A DNA stretch of 60,000 nt from Cristatella mucedo (taxonomy: Eukaryota; Bryozoa; Phylactolaemata; Cristatellidae), in NCBI GenBank assembly GCA_009760855.2, contig WPIO01000008.1, positions 7,560,501-7,620,500 of the forward strand, in the 5' to 3' direction. Numbering within the stretch: position 1 is the first letter of the stretch; each line of letters begins with the position of its first letter. The notes under the pieces were generated by a model that was given only the letters and a program-made list of their open reading frames with translations, was not told the origin of the DNA and did not search any database. The position numbers and the translations under genes were made by a program. Positions 1-31,681 of the stretch are shown one piece after another.

Positions 1-337
1 CTCTACTCAGCCAGCAACTGAGTTTGGTGGGAGCAACCACTGAGCAAATGTCCTTGTTTTACCAGTTCGCATTTAACCGTGCTGCATTGAGGAGTGCAAT
101 GCAGATATGCTGCGACCAAAATCTATCTTCAACATCGTAATATCTTTGCGAAATCTCGAGGTCCATCAAACCTACTCAACTATGACTTGATTGCGGTTTC
201 CAGCAAGCTCAATCCACACAACCATATTGAATAAAATTCTGCTAGCAGCCTATGTGGCTATAATAATATATTCGCATAGCGCCATCAGTGAACTTAATCT
301 CTGTCGAGGCACCTTACATATGCACATGATGCTAACC
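1..337. other. No gene recognised
   Basis: Mixed-composition sequence with short open frames only. No splice-flanked conserved exon, RNA gene or clear repeat was seen. Confidence 0.5.
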
Positions 338-524
338 CAGCGGTTCTCAACCTGTGGTTCGCGACCGCTTTGGGGGTCGAACGATCCTTTCACAAGGGTT
401 GCCTAAGACCAGTGGGCAACACGCTTTTCCAAATTTTGCACACAATAATTTTATGGTTGGGGGTTACCACAAAACGAGGAACTGTAATAAAAGGTCGCAG
501 TATTAGGAAGGTTGAGGACCACTG
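338..524. mobile_element. hAT-type miniature element, SPIN/URR1-like, copy 1
   Basis: A 187-bp non-coding element begins CAGCGGTTCTCAACC and ends GGTTGAGGACCACTG, which are imperfect terminal inverted repeats. The interior has a paired GGTTCGCGACC / GGGGGTCGAACGA motif and a block around 471-510 (ATGGTTGGGGGTTACC, GAGGAACTGTAATAAA). From memory these match the SPIN/URR1 family of hAT miniature elements. The 8-bp flanks (330-337 and 525-532) are not identical, so the target duplication has decayed or the ends are slightly mis-set. A second copy lies at 47,133-47,320. Confidence 0.75.
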
Positions 525-840
525 TAACTAATATACTGATTGAGCGGTCTGGCTTGGCGACATTGTGCATTCAAGTACTGTAAATATCAGCCCCAAACCA
601 AGTAGGAGGCGATAGCAGCGCTGCTATAGAGCACACGCGAGAGCACTGGTGACAGGAGACCCCCAAGCATCCCCATCTAACGAGGTGTTGGCTGTTTTTC
701 GAAAAAGAAAACGAAACTTAAATCTTGCTGCTAATGTGCTTCAGATATTGATTATTGATTAAAAAGATGTCCCACAGCGGGCATCGCTTCTAGAGAAACA
801 AGGCTCCCAGTCGGATGACAGCTATTTTTAAATCAGTCGG
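525..840. other. No gene recognised
   Basis: No conserved reading frame or repeat seen. Confidence 0.4.
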
Positions 841-1015
841 CGCTGGTTTGGCCCAGCGGTTGAAGTGCTAACCCCTAACAAGGTCAAGGCGAATGAAAGT
901 ATTTGACAACCAAGGTCGTGGGCTCAAGCCCCGTGGCATACGTGAAGTACCTGGATAGAGATTAAGTTCTCCTAGGGCGCTATACAAATGAGTTATATTA
1001 TTATTATTATATTAT
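841..1015 (+). mobile_element. SINE1 (tRNA-derived SINE)
   Basis: The head has a pol III A-box-like segment (TGGCCCAGCGGTTGAAG) and a B-box-like GTGGGCTCAAGCCCC. The tail AGAGATTAAGTTCTCCTAGG, then GGGCGCTATACAAATGAG and (ATT)n, is shared with the LINE 3' end. This copy has about 25 extra bases between the boxes. Confidence 0.8.
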
Positions 1016-1654
1016 TCCGACCCACGAAATGCTGCAGCGTGGCTCGTCCATACCTCGCTGGCTTCATTGAGTAGTATTGGCCTAGTACAAGGCAACAGGT
1101 TTAAATTTATTTGTTGCCTTTGGGTACTTAAGTGCGTTTTCCTAATCACGTATGCCTGAAATAAACAGAAAATACCCAATGATCCACGATTAATTTGCTT
1201 CTGGGGTAAAAATAAAGATATTTAGAAACCCAAAGGTTTTTCTCTTAGGCATGATGCTGACGTCAGGTTCGCACATATAGCAATAATATTTGTAGTGTAT
1301 ACATTTTCATTGCAATTTGCAGTACTCAACACTACATAGCGTACACAAATCCCTGGCATTCTTCTGCTGGCGATTCTGGCCCCTCCCTTTTTCATTCTTC
1401 TGCTGGCGATTCCGGCCGTCTGTTTACTTCATTGCTACCTACTTCCTTATTTAGCTGTGCTCCCTACCTTTCCTTCTCAAGAAAATGTTGCCCACCAACC
1501 AAGTATCCAACAAAAGCTGCTTAGACTTTAAGTGAAGTTATAGTAAACTCTCTAGTGTAACATAATGTTATGGCCTTGTGGAAACTCAGAGTGATAGAAA
1601 GGGTAAAAGATAGAGAGTATCTGTGTAAGAGGGAGTGAGATTGACAGTGAGCGA
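1016..1654. other. No gene recognised
   Basis: AT-leaning sequence. A short direct repeat (ATTCTTCTGCTGGCGATTC) occurs at about 1358-1377 and again at about 1395-1413. No coding signal seen. Confidence 0.4.
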
Positions 1655-1800
1655 GAGACAATGTGAGAGAGAGAGGAAAATTGAGAGAGAGAGGGAAATG
1701 GAGAGAGAGAGAGGGAAATGGAGAGAGAGGGAGAGAGAGAGATAGAGAGAGAGAGAGAGCGAGAGAGAACGAGGGAGAAAGAGAAGGGAAAACGAGAACG
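1655..1800. repeat. (GA)n-rich polypurine tract
   Basis: Imperfect GAGAGA array with interspersed GGGAAA. Ser/Leu-rich frames on the opposite strand are artefacts of the repeat. Confidence 0.9.
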
Positions 1801-2644
1801 AGAGTGATATAGAGACAGATAGATGGACAGACAGAGAAGACGTAAATGCACAGCCATGCACGTGCTCACTTAGCTCACACAAACGTGCTCTCACAATGGC
1901 TGGTCAACCCGTGAACCTGCAGAAAAATTGTACAGCCTCTAACCGGTGTGGGTGGCTGTGAGGGAGACTTACAGAAGGCATTTCAAACGCTCTTGTAAAA
2001 ATTGGTGACAGTTTTACCCCCTATCCGAAATCTCTGCTGATATGCCCGTCCTGCTTTAGGATTTCAGCGAAATCTCACAGCAGGGGCATCTGTGATCGTG
2101 GTCTCTTCGGTCACGAGCATACAAGAAGAGGATCGATGTTTTCTAATTCAACGGCTTCATTTTTATGGCAGTAGGAGAGCCGAAGGAGTAGGTAGGGTAG
2201 AGCAGTAGGACTAGCCAAAAGCCAGACTGTCAACCGGCTGGTAGTATGCAATACAGGACTGGCCGCTGTACGACTTGAACCCACCGTTAGAGTTTGCCAA
2301 GTGATAGCACCTGGTCATGGACTTAGATCCTGCTCTAAGATAGCTGTGCCGCCGCTGGCAATACGCATGCTTCCCCGCTCTGATCGGACACTTGAGCAGC
2401 TCGTTTTTTAACATATATATTCGGTCATACTAGCATCGGGTCTTTATTTTTCATCTACTGCAATTGGTACTTGTCGTGTTTTTGCTTTATGCGAATTGTG
2501 GTAATTATGTGTATTATGCAATGAGCTTTTAGCATGTAGGTAATGGGTAAAGACAAGTGTGCCGACATCCCCAGCCTGCCGCATCTATTGAGGTTGGGCG
2601 TCGCGAGTGTGCGGCTTACTGCCACCAAGTAAACAAGCTCGTCG
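1801..2644. other. No gene recognised
   Basis: Only short unconserved frames on either strand, with no identifiable exon or repeat. Confidence 0.4.
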
Positions 2645-3065
2645 CTCGTGGCTGACAATCTCCTATCACTGCTGCTGCTTACGCTGCAAGTGCTATCTCT
2701 GCTGCTGCTGCTTCCGGTGATGCTGCTGCTTCTGCTGGCGCTATCGTCGCTGCTCTCGTGTTATCGCTGCCGCCACTGCAGTAATCGCTGTTTCGGCGGC
2801 TATCGCAGCCACTGCTGTATCTGCTGTCGCCACTGCTGGGGCCGCCATTGCATCTGCTGCTTCTGGTGTCACCGCTGCTGGGGCTGCTGTCGCCGCTGCT
2901 TCCACGATTACAGCTTTTTTGCCACTGCGACCGTCGCTGCTGCTATTCCCGCAGGTGCTGTTTCCGCTATCGCTGCTGCTTTTGTTGTTGCCGCTCCCGC
3001 GATTGCCGATGCCACTACGGATGCCTCTGATTTGCTCCGACTGCTACTGCTACAGTGCTACATGC
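2645..3065. repeat. Degenerate GCT/GCC trinucleotide array
   Basis: About 420 bp of imperfect GCTGCT/CGCTGC triplets is open in several frames. It gives Leu/Cys-rich or Ala-rich translations with no recognisable domain. The multi-frame openness points to a triplet repeat rather than a gene. Confidence 0.7.
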
Positions 3066-4719
3066 ATTAGCAGCAGTTATGTACGAGCGATTTCTCCATC
3101 GATAATGCTAGCTCTCGTAAGGCAGATGGCTGCTCTGACAACTTGCTGGTCATGGACTCCACGTGCCTTCCTACGCATCTGTTTCCTCCATTTCACGGTG
3201 GGACCGCTACTCGTCCTGTGCATTCTTGTCGATGATGAAGTCGAAGGCCATCCTCATTTTGAATTTGTTATAATAGTACTAAATAATAACAATAATAATA
3301 ATAGTAATTTCCTTTCAGACAAGGCGCATTGCCCTCAAGTTCGTGTCTCAATAGCTGCAGCTTGGCACCAGATTTGTAGTTATTAACATATACATTAATT
3401 CACACTGGATATCGAAATTCGGCTCGACCTTTTGAGTGGAAGTTTCCGAGCCGAGTCCATGAAGCCCCGTGTAGAGTGCCAGAGGAAGGAGTCTCTATTT
3501 CTTATCGCTTAAGTGCAGGGCCAGTAACCCATAAGTTTTGGGATTGTTTCAGCTAGAGGCGAAATTACTTTCCAATATTCAGTCCCTCCGCGGATGGCCT
3601 TATATCGGCTTGCGTGTTTTACTTAGTTTCCTGCTACTTCATTAGTTTTGCGGCAGCCACCGAAGCATGCATTTCTCAGGGGTTTCCAAATGAACACTAC
3701 GCGTTTTAGTGTAGCCATCGCACGTCATGTGTATGTGTGTGCTTTTTATGGTAGGAATTGCAGAAACCCAGATCAGCGCATCGTGCCAACACTAGTATCC
3801 CGGGAAAAATTGTATGGACATTGTATTGGCAACAGCTTGAATTCCTTAACTTTTCCGCGACTTGTTGATTACCTGAATTGTAGTATATCTGAGCCAATTA
3901 AAGGTCTTCTTGAGCTAAACATTTGTCATTTAATGAAAATTTGATATGCGACGCACTGGCTAACTTCTTACTAATCCCTTCCCATCCACCTTTCATTGCC
4001 TGCACCTTTTTGTCTCTGCCTGTATGCCTGTCTTATTCTCTGTCTGCCTCTCTCTGTGTCTGGGTAATTTAAGTTTACTTTAGAAAGAGAAACTAATTTT
4101 TACTTCAAACTACTGCTAATGCTACTTACTACTTATAAAGGGACCTAAGTTGAGTTTCACTGTAACAAGTTCCTAGTCTTATTTAAAAGGTAGCTGCGTT
4201 CAATGCAGCATTAGTGTTAATGAATCTGAAAGAGCACATCTTTTCGAGCCTGATCGGCTTACCTTATGGAATGACTTTGGAGGGAGCGTACTGCCATATA
4301 GGATGGCAGGTTCTCATTCGCAAATAAGCTAGGAAGTTTTAGCCCAATCAGAAAGCGACCTCGAGGGAGGCGGGTGCGTGCTTTGACCTTTAGTCCCCGC
4401 CCTACCCTTACGTAAGAGCTCGCTATACCCCTTCTGGGCTGTTGCTGGGCTTCCGTGGGGGGGGGGTAGGGACACTACCGGTCTTAGGGACCGGCTCTAG
4501 AGGCTTGGTATTTAGAGCCGTTCTCTGAGCTCCGTTTGACAATGCGTCACACTTACGGTAAACTGTAGATGCACAATACCGCCGACGCCGGCATGGCAGT
4601 CGTAACAGCTTCAGGGCGTTTCTTCAGGTGGGGGTTACAACCATTTTCAAGTGGGCTAAAATCAATTGCTCTTGGAGTGGCATGCCACGCTTCCATTACA
4701 GCGTACGTAAATAGAAAGA
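3066..4719. other. No gene recognised
   Basis: Unique-looking DNA with short (AAT)n at about 3285-3302 and a run of G at about 4457-4466. No conserved frame was identified. Confidence 0.4.
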
Positions 4720-4966
4720 TGTATAGAGCTCTTGGTGCACTTTATTAATGTATTACTATTATAATTATTATTTGGTGTGCATAATTAGGTTTGATTTCCA
4801 GGATAGATACCCTCGGGGGAATGTCAAAAAATGCTCAAACATATATGCATATATATATATATATATGCATATATTTATATAAATTAATATATATATCATT
4901 ATGCACACCAACTATTAGTTATAATAATAATACTTTTATAAAGTGCACCGAGAGTTAGTGCACCAA
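4720..4966. repeat. Imperfect inverted repeat around an AT core
   Basis: The left arm (about 4722-4793, with CTTGGTGCACTTTATTAATG and TTTGGTGTGCATAAT) is matched in reverse complement by the right arm (about 4896-4966, with ATTATGCACACCAA and TATAAAGTGCACC). A (TA)n core lies near 4850-4890. Each arm resembles the SINE1/LINE 3' tail, so this may be two tails facing each other, or a foldback element. Confidence 0.6.
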
Positions 4967-5760
4967 ACTATACATAGTTCGCTGCACTAGCCTAGACACT
5001 TTAGGAATGGCGTTGGTTCAGTCGAAGGAAGGAGAATGCATCCCACGTAAGCTGCTGTAATAGCAGCATGCTGTTCAGCCAATTTACGAACACATATTGT
5101 GTCATAGCAGCCTAGACAGTCGCAACGCGTTTGTGCGACTCTTTATATTCCTGTGGGCTATTCCTCTGTGAGCGTCGCACAAGAAGGAAGACAGAAGAAG
5201 GAAGACAGAAGCTGGACTGGAGCAAGACTCGAACGTCGTCTGCTTGCTAATGTTTCTAAGTGTACGGACTCCTAATTAAGAAATGCACCCCTAGCAAGCA
5301 CGTATTGACTCTGTATTTAGATTATGTGTCAGCGGTAGCTGCACGAGGTCAGTCATTAACTAACACTTGTCGTATATTGTGTGCGGGTGTCTAATTCTTG
5401 ACACTTCACATCTCGAAAACAGCTTTGGAGGCGAGCCGGTCAGCAAAGGTATTGGAGTGGAGGTCGCTACCTCGGACGTTAGCCGCCGCTCTTCTGGAAG
5501 TGCATCGGATAGCTCATCTCTGTGGGAGTAATTACCCCTTGCAAAGCCTAGCGCCAGCGCTTACCGCCTTGACCTCTATTGGGATATTAGCGACCCACCC
5601 CCGCCGTGCCTAGAGGCTACCGCATCCTTGAACTCCTCCGGATGTTGACTTTTGTAAACCTCAGGTAGGCGTAAGTGTAGGGAAGTGGGTAAGCGGCCCT
5701 GTTTGCCTGACTTACGAATGCTTGGCTGGTCTCGCTAGGCTGAGTTTGTTCATTTTCTCA
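4967..5760. other. Upstream flank of the SLC27A-like gene
   Basis: No coding exon recognised. A pyrimidine-rich stretch ending TTCTCAG at 5761 looks like a splice acceptor, so at least one upstream 5' exon probably exists, but it was not found. No TATA box or other promoter element can be assigned. Confidence 0.4.
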
Positions 5761-5818
5761 GGGTGTCGGCAGCATCAGGGGATTCTTAGCAACACGAGGC
5801 TGGACCGGTGCCTTTGAA

Positions 5819-26320
<20,502 letters not shown>

Positions 26321-27512
26321 CATGCCTTGAACGCTCAAAGGTGGAGGACAGTGCACACGGATCCAGTGCGCCATACATTTGTAATATGGGGGAGGGTGTT
26401 TGCATTCTGTGAGGCTAAGTTTTAATGCAATTGCGAGTAACTTTGCAAGATTTGCTGCCAGTAGAATTAATCCGTTTGTGGCGAGGCAAGCAAGCAGCAT
26501 GGGGTCAGAGGGCATCCCGTCGTCTGTCTGCAAGACAGACTTCTGTGTAGTCTGGAGAAGTGACGCTTGCCCCATCAGTCCCGTCTTCTTCCAGAGGAGC
26601 CCTGTGGCTGCCCATGACGATTGACATCAGTGTTTTTTTTAATGCACATTACGCTACCACACCTATTTCTTTGTCGCTTTGGCATCGTATGGCCGTGGCC
26701 GCGCTACATTTGAACGAATTCTGAAGCTACTCACTTGGGGACGTTTTGCCTTGCTTGCTCTTAGTCTTAGTGTGCTCCTCTCAACTAGAATACGTGCACC
26801 AAGTGGCTCCGAGGTTGACAGCCTATGCAGCACTGGCTGGAATCTTTATAATTTATTGTGAAAGTAACAATCAGTGGAAAGTGAAGTTAAAGAACACTCC
26901 CGGTGTCATTGGGCAAATGGACGCTAGGACAAAGTTCTGTTAACTACGATGGCACAGCCAGACATTTACCATTCGTAATGGTGTTGGAGTGAGGCAAAGG
27001 CTGACTCATGGGAACAATCGGTTTTAGAAATTTGCCCAGGGCTTCGATTAGAGATCATCACTGTGCTAACTCAGCTAAACTCAGCTACTAAATACAATAT
27101 TGCCCCTCCCCTCGCGATTTGTTACAATAGGTATTGCTATGTATGTATGTTCATGATTGCAGAAAATTAAGGTCCAGGACGTTTGATGATATGTAAAGCA
27201 GTACTAATCCAATAGAAATCGGAAATTCACTGTTGCAGTAATCTAAAGCCAGAGCAGAGCTCCTATTTCAAATTTCACGCTGGTCCATTCAGTATTGGCC
27301 AAGTTATGGATTTTTCAAGGCTATAAAGTATATGAAGCTCTTTGAAATTTATAAGCAGCTACCTCATATAGCTACAAGCATGTATCTTGATGCAACAAGG
27401 TTCAACTAGCTAAAACACGGGTCACATATAATGAAGAGCTTGGTAAAATTATTTGTTGATATTTTGCTTCATGCCTACTACTGGATGAGATACGGCTTGC
27501 ATAACCATTTTT
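26321..27512. other. 3' flank of the SLC27A-like gene
   Basis: Presumed 3' UTR then intergenic DNA. No canonical AATAAA was noticed close to the stop. No other exon or repeat recognised. Confidence 0.4.
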
Positions 27513-29060
27513 AATAATAGTAATAATGCATTTGATATAATGCCCCAGAGAACTCAATCTCTTTCTAGGCACTTTACATTTACATTTACATTACTTTACA
27601 TTTGCTGCAAAGGAAGCACGAGCGAATGGTTAGTGGTAGCATGCTCAAGAAACAACTGCAAGATGGTTAAGGGTGATATGAACAGGGTCATCATGCAAGT
27701 TTGGTTAGTGACAGCATGCACAGCATCAGCACACATAAACACGTGCAGGAAAAATCACAGAAATGCTGTGATAAACGCCAAGCTGGTTTGGTCTAGCGGT
27801 TAAGGTGCTCGCCCCGACCGAGGTCTGACTGAGGTCGTGGGCTCGAGCCCTGAGGCATATATGAAGCGCCTGAATATAGATTAAGTTATCTTGGGGCGCC
27901 ATATAAATGAATTATTTTTTTATTAATAGATACGTTTTTAGTTTCTTTTTAAATGTGGACAAGTCAGGAGATGACGTGACACCAGTCGGGAGTGAGCGTC
28001 TGGCTTTGGGAGCGAGCATACGAACTAAAGGCACGGTCTCTGAAGGATTTGAGATTTGTACGAGGTATGGATTAACAGCTAGATTCCGAAAAATGGGTGG
28101 TACGATACTTAGCCTGGTGGGGGAGTAGATCTGACAGTTAGGAAGGAGCCGAATAATAAAAGGACCTAAAAGTGAGTTACAAAACTTTGCTGATGATGCG
28201 TTGCTTGACTGAGAGCCTGTGCAGGTCGGTGAGAAGTGGTGTGATGTGGCAACTGCGATGCTCACGACAGACAAGCCTAGATGCTGATTTTTGCACCAGG
28301 TGTAAGGGCCTGAGTGCACAGGCCGGTAGACCTTCAAGCAGAGAGTTACAGAAGTCGAGACGGGATTTCACAAATGCAAGGAGGAATTTAGATGTGGTAT
28401 CCCTGTCTAAACAAGCTAGAATTTTAGCAATGCTATGTAGCTGAAAGTAGGCAGATTTGACTGTGGAGCTGATGTGGTCGTCTTTTGAAAGGTTACTTTG
28501 GAATATTACACCTAGATTTCGTTCAGATTTAACAGGAAATATGCTGGCAGAGCCGATTTTGAACGGTAGCCTTTCCAATTTCTGAATCACACTTGGTTTG
28601 CCCATAAATAGTATGATGGTTTGATCATCATTTAATGTAAGACAGTTTGCAGACATCCATGTTCGGATGTCATCAATACATGCAGCAAGGGAATTGAGAG
28701 AGAATTTGAGGTACTTGAAGGCTGGGAAAGATGAAAGCAAAAGTACAACTGAGTGTCATCCGCAAGTGACAGCCTAGATTGTGACAGCCTAGATTGTGAC
28801 AGCCTAGATTGTGCATGGCAATCATATCGGCAAGAGGGAGAGTATAAACTGTGAAAAGAACGGAACCAAGCTCAGATTCGTGAGGACACCATATTTCAGA
28901 GGTTCCTGGGATGATCTTTGTCCATTCACATCAATACTCCGGAGTCTCCCACTGAGCTTGGACCATTTGCCCTGGACCATAGCAATGCAGTGCTCTGACG
29001 AGATGAGAGACGCTCGAGAAGGACTTGGTGATCGATAGTGCAAACGCTGTATTACGTGCA
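27513..29060 (-). mobile_element. LINE copy interrupted by a SINE, minus strand
   Basis: The (AAT)n tail and LINE 3' end start at 27,513. The RT C-terminal half follows on the minus strand, with 28,177-28,740 still open (LDFCNSLLEGLPACALRPL, SACHITPLL-type motifs) and a further RT piece to about 29,060. A SINE1 lies inside at 27,781-27,927. A 16-18-bp unit (GTGACAGCCTAGATT) is triplicated at about 28,766-28,815. Not coding-competent. Confidence 0.85.
27781..27927 (+). mobile_element. SINE1 nested in a LINE
   Basis: Well-preserved head (GGTCTAGCGGTTAAGGTGCT; GTCGTGGGCTCGAGCCCTG) and tail (TAGATTAAGTTATCTTGGGG). The LINE sequence resumes on both sides (AATGCTGTGATAAA | AATAGATACGTTTTTAG), so the SINE inserted after the LINE. 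Confidence 0.9.
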
Positions 29061-29458
29061 TCTGCTTGATAGGGGTCTGTTATATTGTTTGCTTACATCC
29101 AAAATGCTCAGATTCGCTTATGGGTATGCTATGTGCATAGAAGCATGGGTGAATGTTAAAAACACAGCTGCGTGGTCTTTATTGTACGTCAGAAATGCCT
29201 CGTGATGCGATTTTTTAAAAGGTTTCTGCTACGCAGTGTCCAGATCAAAGCATAGTAACCTAAAGTGATCAACCTGGCAGGTGTCATACAATCCCGAGAT
29301 TCAGTTGAACGCTTCGAAATTAAATGCAAAGTGATTAGTTTGCTTACATTTTATCTTACACCGAATGATGCATCTTACAATGCGGCGACCATGTTGCCTG
29401 GACCATTCTACACCTGCTATGCAAACGGTCGTACTATTTTCATCTTTCTTAAGAGAAG

Positions 29459-29606
29459 TATAGCTCCTCTGGTTAAGGTGCTCACCCCGATCAAGGTCTG
29501 GCCGAGATTGTGGGCTTGAGCCCCGTGGCATATGTGAAGCGCCTGAATAGAGATTCTGAATATAGTTCTCTTAGCATACTATACAAATGAGTTATATATA
29601 TATATT
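29459..29606 (+). mobile_element. SINE1
   Basis: CTGGTTAAGGTGCTCACC, B-box-like GTGGGCTTGAGCCCCGTGG and tail GAAGCGCCTGAATAGAGATT. The AT-rich end is (TA)n rather than (ATT)n. Confidence 0.85.
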
Positions 29607-29734
29607 GTTTCAAGGCACTTTACATACATTTATGGTTGTAAGGAAGATGCATAACAATTGGTTAGTGGTTGACGGGCACAGTGTCACAATGCATTAAACA
29701 CAAACGTAGCAAACATCTCCGGGAGTTGTTAGCT

Positions 29735-31330
29735 TATATTAATAATAATAATAATATTGCACTTGATAAAGTGCCCTCAGAGAACTTAATCTCTTTCTAG
29801 GCGCTTTACATTTGCTGCAAAGTGATACGCAATAGAATAGTAAGTAAAATCATGCTTGAAAAACAAACAAAATGAATAACATGGTTAGGGGTTACATGCA
29901 CTGGGTCAGCATGCAAATGTGGTTAGTGGCAGCATGAACAGTGTCAGCACGCATAAGCACATCGAGGACGAATCACAAGGACCCACTAAATGCTGTCCTA
30001 AATAGGTATGTTTTTAAGTTTCTTTTAAATGTGGTCAGGTCAGGGGATGTTCTGATGCAGGTCGGGAGGGAGTTCCAGGCTGTGGGAGCATACGAGCTAA
30101 ATGCACGGTCTCCAAAGGATTTGAGGTTTGTACGAGGTATTGGTAAACAGTTGGATTCCGAAAAGCGGGTGGTACGATGCTTTGCCTGATGGGGTAGTAT
30201 ATCTGAAAGATAGGCTGGAGCCATAGAATGAAGAGACCTAAAAGTGAGCGACAAAATCTTGAAGTCAATCCGTTGCTTGACTGGTAACCAGTGCAGGTCG
30301 GCGAGAAGTGGAGTAATGTGGCAACTGCGACGCTCACGACAGACAAGCCTAGCTGCAGAGTTTTGCACCAGCTGCAATCGCCTGATCGCACATGCTGGTA
30401 GGCCAGTAAGCAGTGAGTTGCAGAAGTCGAGACGAGATGTCACGAATGCATGGACCAACTTGGACGTGGTATCCTTATCTAAACAAGCCCTAATTTTAGC
30501 AATGTTATGAAGCTGAAAATAGGCTGATTTGAGTGTGGAGCTGATGTGGTCGTCTAACGAGAGGTCGCTTTGGAATATGACACCTAGATTTCGAGCTGAT
30601 GCAACTGGAGATATGCTGGCAGAGCCAATTTTGAAAGTCAGCCTTTCCAATTTCTGAATAACACTAGGTTTGCCCATAACTAGTAAGTTAGTTTTATCAT
30701 CGTTTAGTTTTAGAAAATTTGCTGCCATCCATGATCGGATGTCATCAATGCATGCAGCAAGTGAGTTGAGAGAATTTGAGGTGCTCGAAGGCTGGGAGGG
30801 ATCAAAGCAAAGGTACAACTGAGTGTCATCCGCATAGAAGTGAAAGCCTAGATTGTGCTTGGCAATCACATCAGCGAGAGGGAGAGTATAAACGGTGAAA
30901 AGGACCGGACCTAGCACAGAGCCCTGAGGTACTCCATATTTTAGAGGTACTTCAGATGATCTTTGTCCATTCACGTCAACACTCTGGAGTCTCCCACTGA
31001 GATAGGACCTGAACCACTGCAGAGCAGTGCCAGTGATGCCCAGGCGAGATGAGAGGCGCTCTAGAAGTACTTTGTGATCGATGGTATCAAAAGCTGCCAA
31101 AAGATCGAGCATAACAAGAAGAGACACTCTACCCATGTCTGCATTCCTAAGTAGGTCGTTGTATACCCGAAGCAATGCTGACTCTGTGGAGTGATTAGCT
31201 CTAAAGCCAGACTGGAACTTACTAGCAAGGTGTGAGGTTTCGATATACGAGTTCAGCTGGTCTGCCACGACCCGTTCCAGTGTCTTTGATAGGAATGGTA
31301 GAAGGGAGACTGGGCGGTAGTTGCTTGAGC
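29735..31330 (-). mobile_element. 5'-truncated non-LTR retrotransposon (LINE, L2/CR1-like)
   Basis: Best-preserved copy. On the minus strand the RT frame enters near 31,325 (SSNYRPVSLLPFLSKTLERV) and continues into the 431-codon ORF at 29,973-31,268. It is followed by the 3' region and an (ATT)n end at about 29,737. The endonuclease and N-terminal parts are missing, as expected for target-primed reverse transcription that stopped early. Confidence 0.92.
29973..31268 (-). CDS. LINE reverse transcriptase ORF (partial, C-terminal 431 codons, no stops)
   Basis: RNA-dependent DNA polymerase of a non-LTR retrotransposon. Visible palm motifs are AAFDTIDHKVL (motif A Asp), GVPQGSVLGPVLFTVY (motif B) and FHFYADDTQLYL (catalytic YADD). 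A thumb/C-terminal region follows (LDFCNSLLTGLPACAIRRLQ; DLHWLPVKQRIDFKIL; SYAPTAWNSLP), ending AFSGSL-stop. The frame continues upstream of the first methionine to about 31,325, so that methionine is not a real start. The catalytic residues are intact, but without the endonuclease the copy cannot move autonomously. Clade placement (L2/CR1-like rather than Jockey) is a judgement from motif wording. Confidence 0.92.
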   Translation of the reverse strand: MADQLNSYIETSHLASKFQSGFRANHSTESALLRVYNDLLRNADMGRVSLLVMLDLLAAFDTIDHKVLLERLSSRLGITGTALQWFRSYLSGRLQSVDVNGQRSSEVPLKYGVPQGSVLGPVLFTVYTLPLADVIAKHNLGFHFYADDTQLYLCFDPSQPSSTSNSLNSLAACIDDIRSWMAANFLKLNDDKTNLLVMGKPSVIQKLERLTFKIGSASISPVASARNLGVIFQSDLSLDDHISSTLKSAYFQLHNIAKIRACLDKDTTSKLVHAFVTSRLDFCNSLLTGLPACAIRRLQLVQNSAARLVCRERRSCHITPLLADLHWLPVKQRIDFKILSLTFRSLHSMAPAYLSDILPHQAKHRTTRFSESNCLPIPRTNLKSFGDRAFSSYAPTAWNSLPTCIRTSPDLTTFKRNLKTYLFRTAFSGSL

Positions 31331-31681
31331 TGCTTCTGCTGCTGCCGGCCCCGGCCAGAAAAGCTCAGTTTAGCTCATCGATGACTCAGTATGCTGCAGG
31401 CGTGCTAAAGTCGGCTATGCTTTGCTCAGCTCTGCTCTGCTCTGCTTTGCATAGCAGTGTCTGACTCTGCATTCACCATGCTCGTCGTGAGCAGGAACTC
31501 CTCGAGGCTTTGATCTCTCTTTTTCTGGCTTGCTATGTGTTCTTCAGCAGCGGTCTGTTCTTCAGCAGCCTGCCGTGTCGAATTCTGCAACTGCTGCTGC
31601 TGCTGTGGCAGGTAGAGCCCTTCCGCATCGTTCGAGATGCTGCCTTTTTCGCTGCTGCTGCTGCTTCGAGTGTTGCCTTAC

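Noticed and set aside
843-1000. tRNA gene-like A and B boxes (also in the other SINE copies)
   Set aside because: No cloverleaf with a proper acceptor stem, and copies share a LINE-type tail, so these are SINEs rather than tRNA genes.
2648-3070. 140-codon Leu/Cys-rich open frame that could pass for a membrane or Cys-rich protein
   Set aside because: It coincides with a degenerate GCT triplet array that is open in several frames; no domain or splice context supports it.
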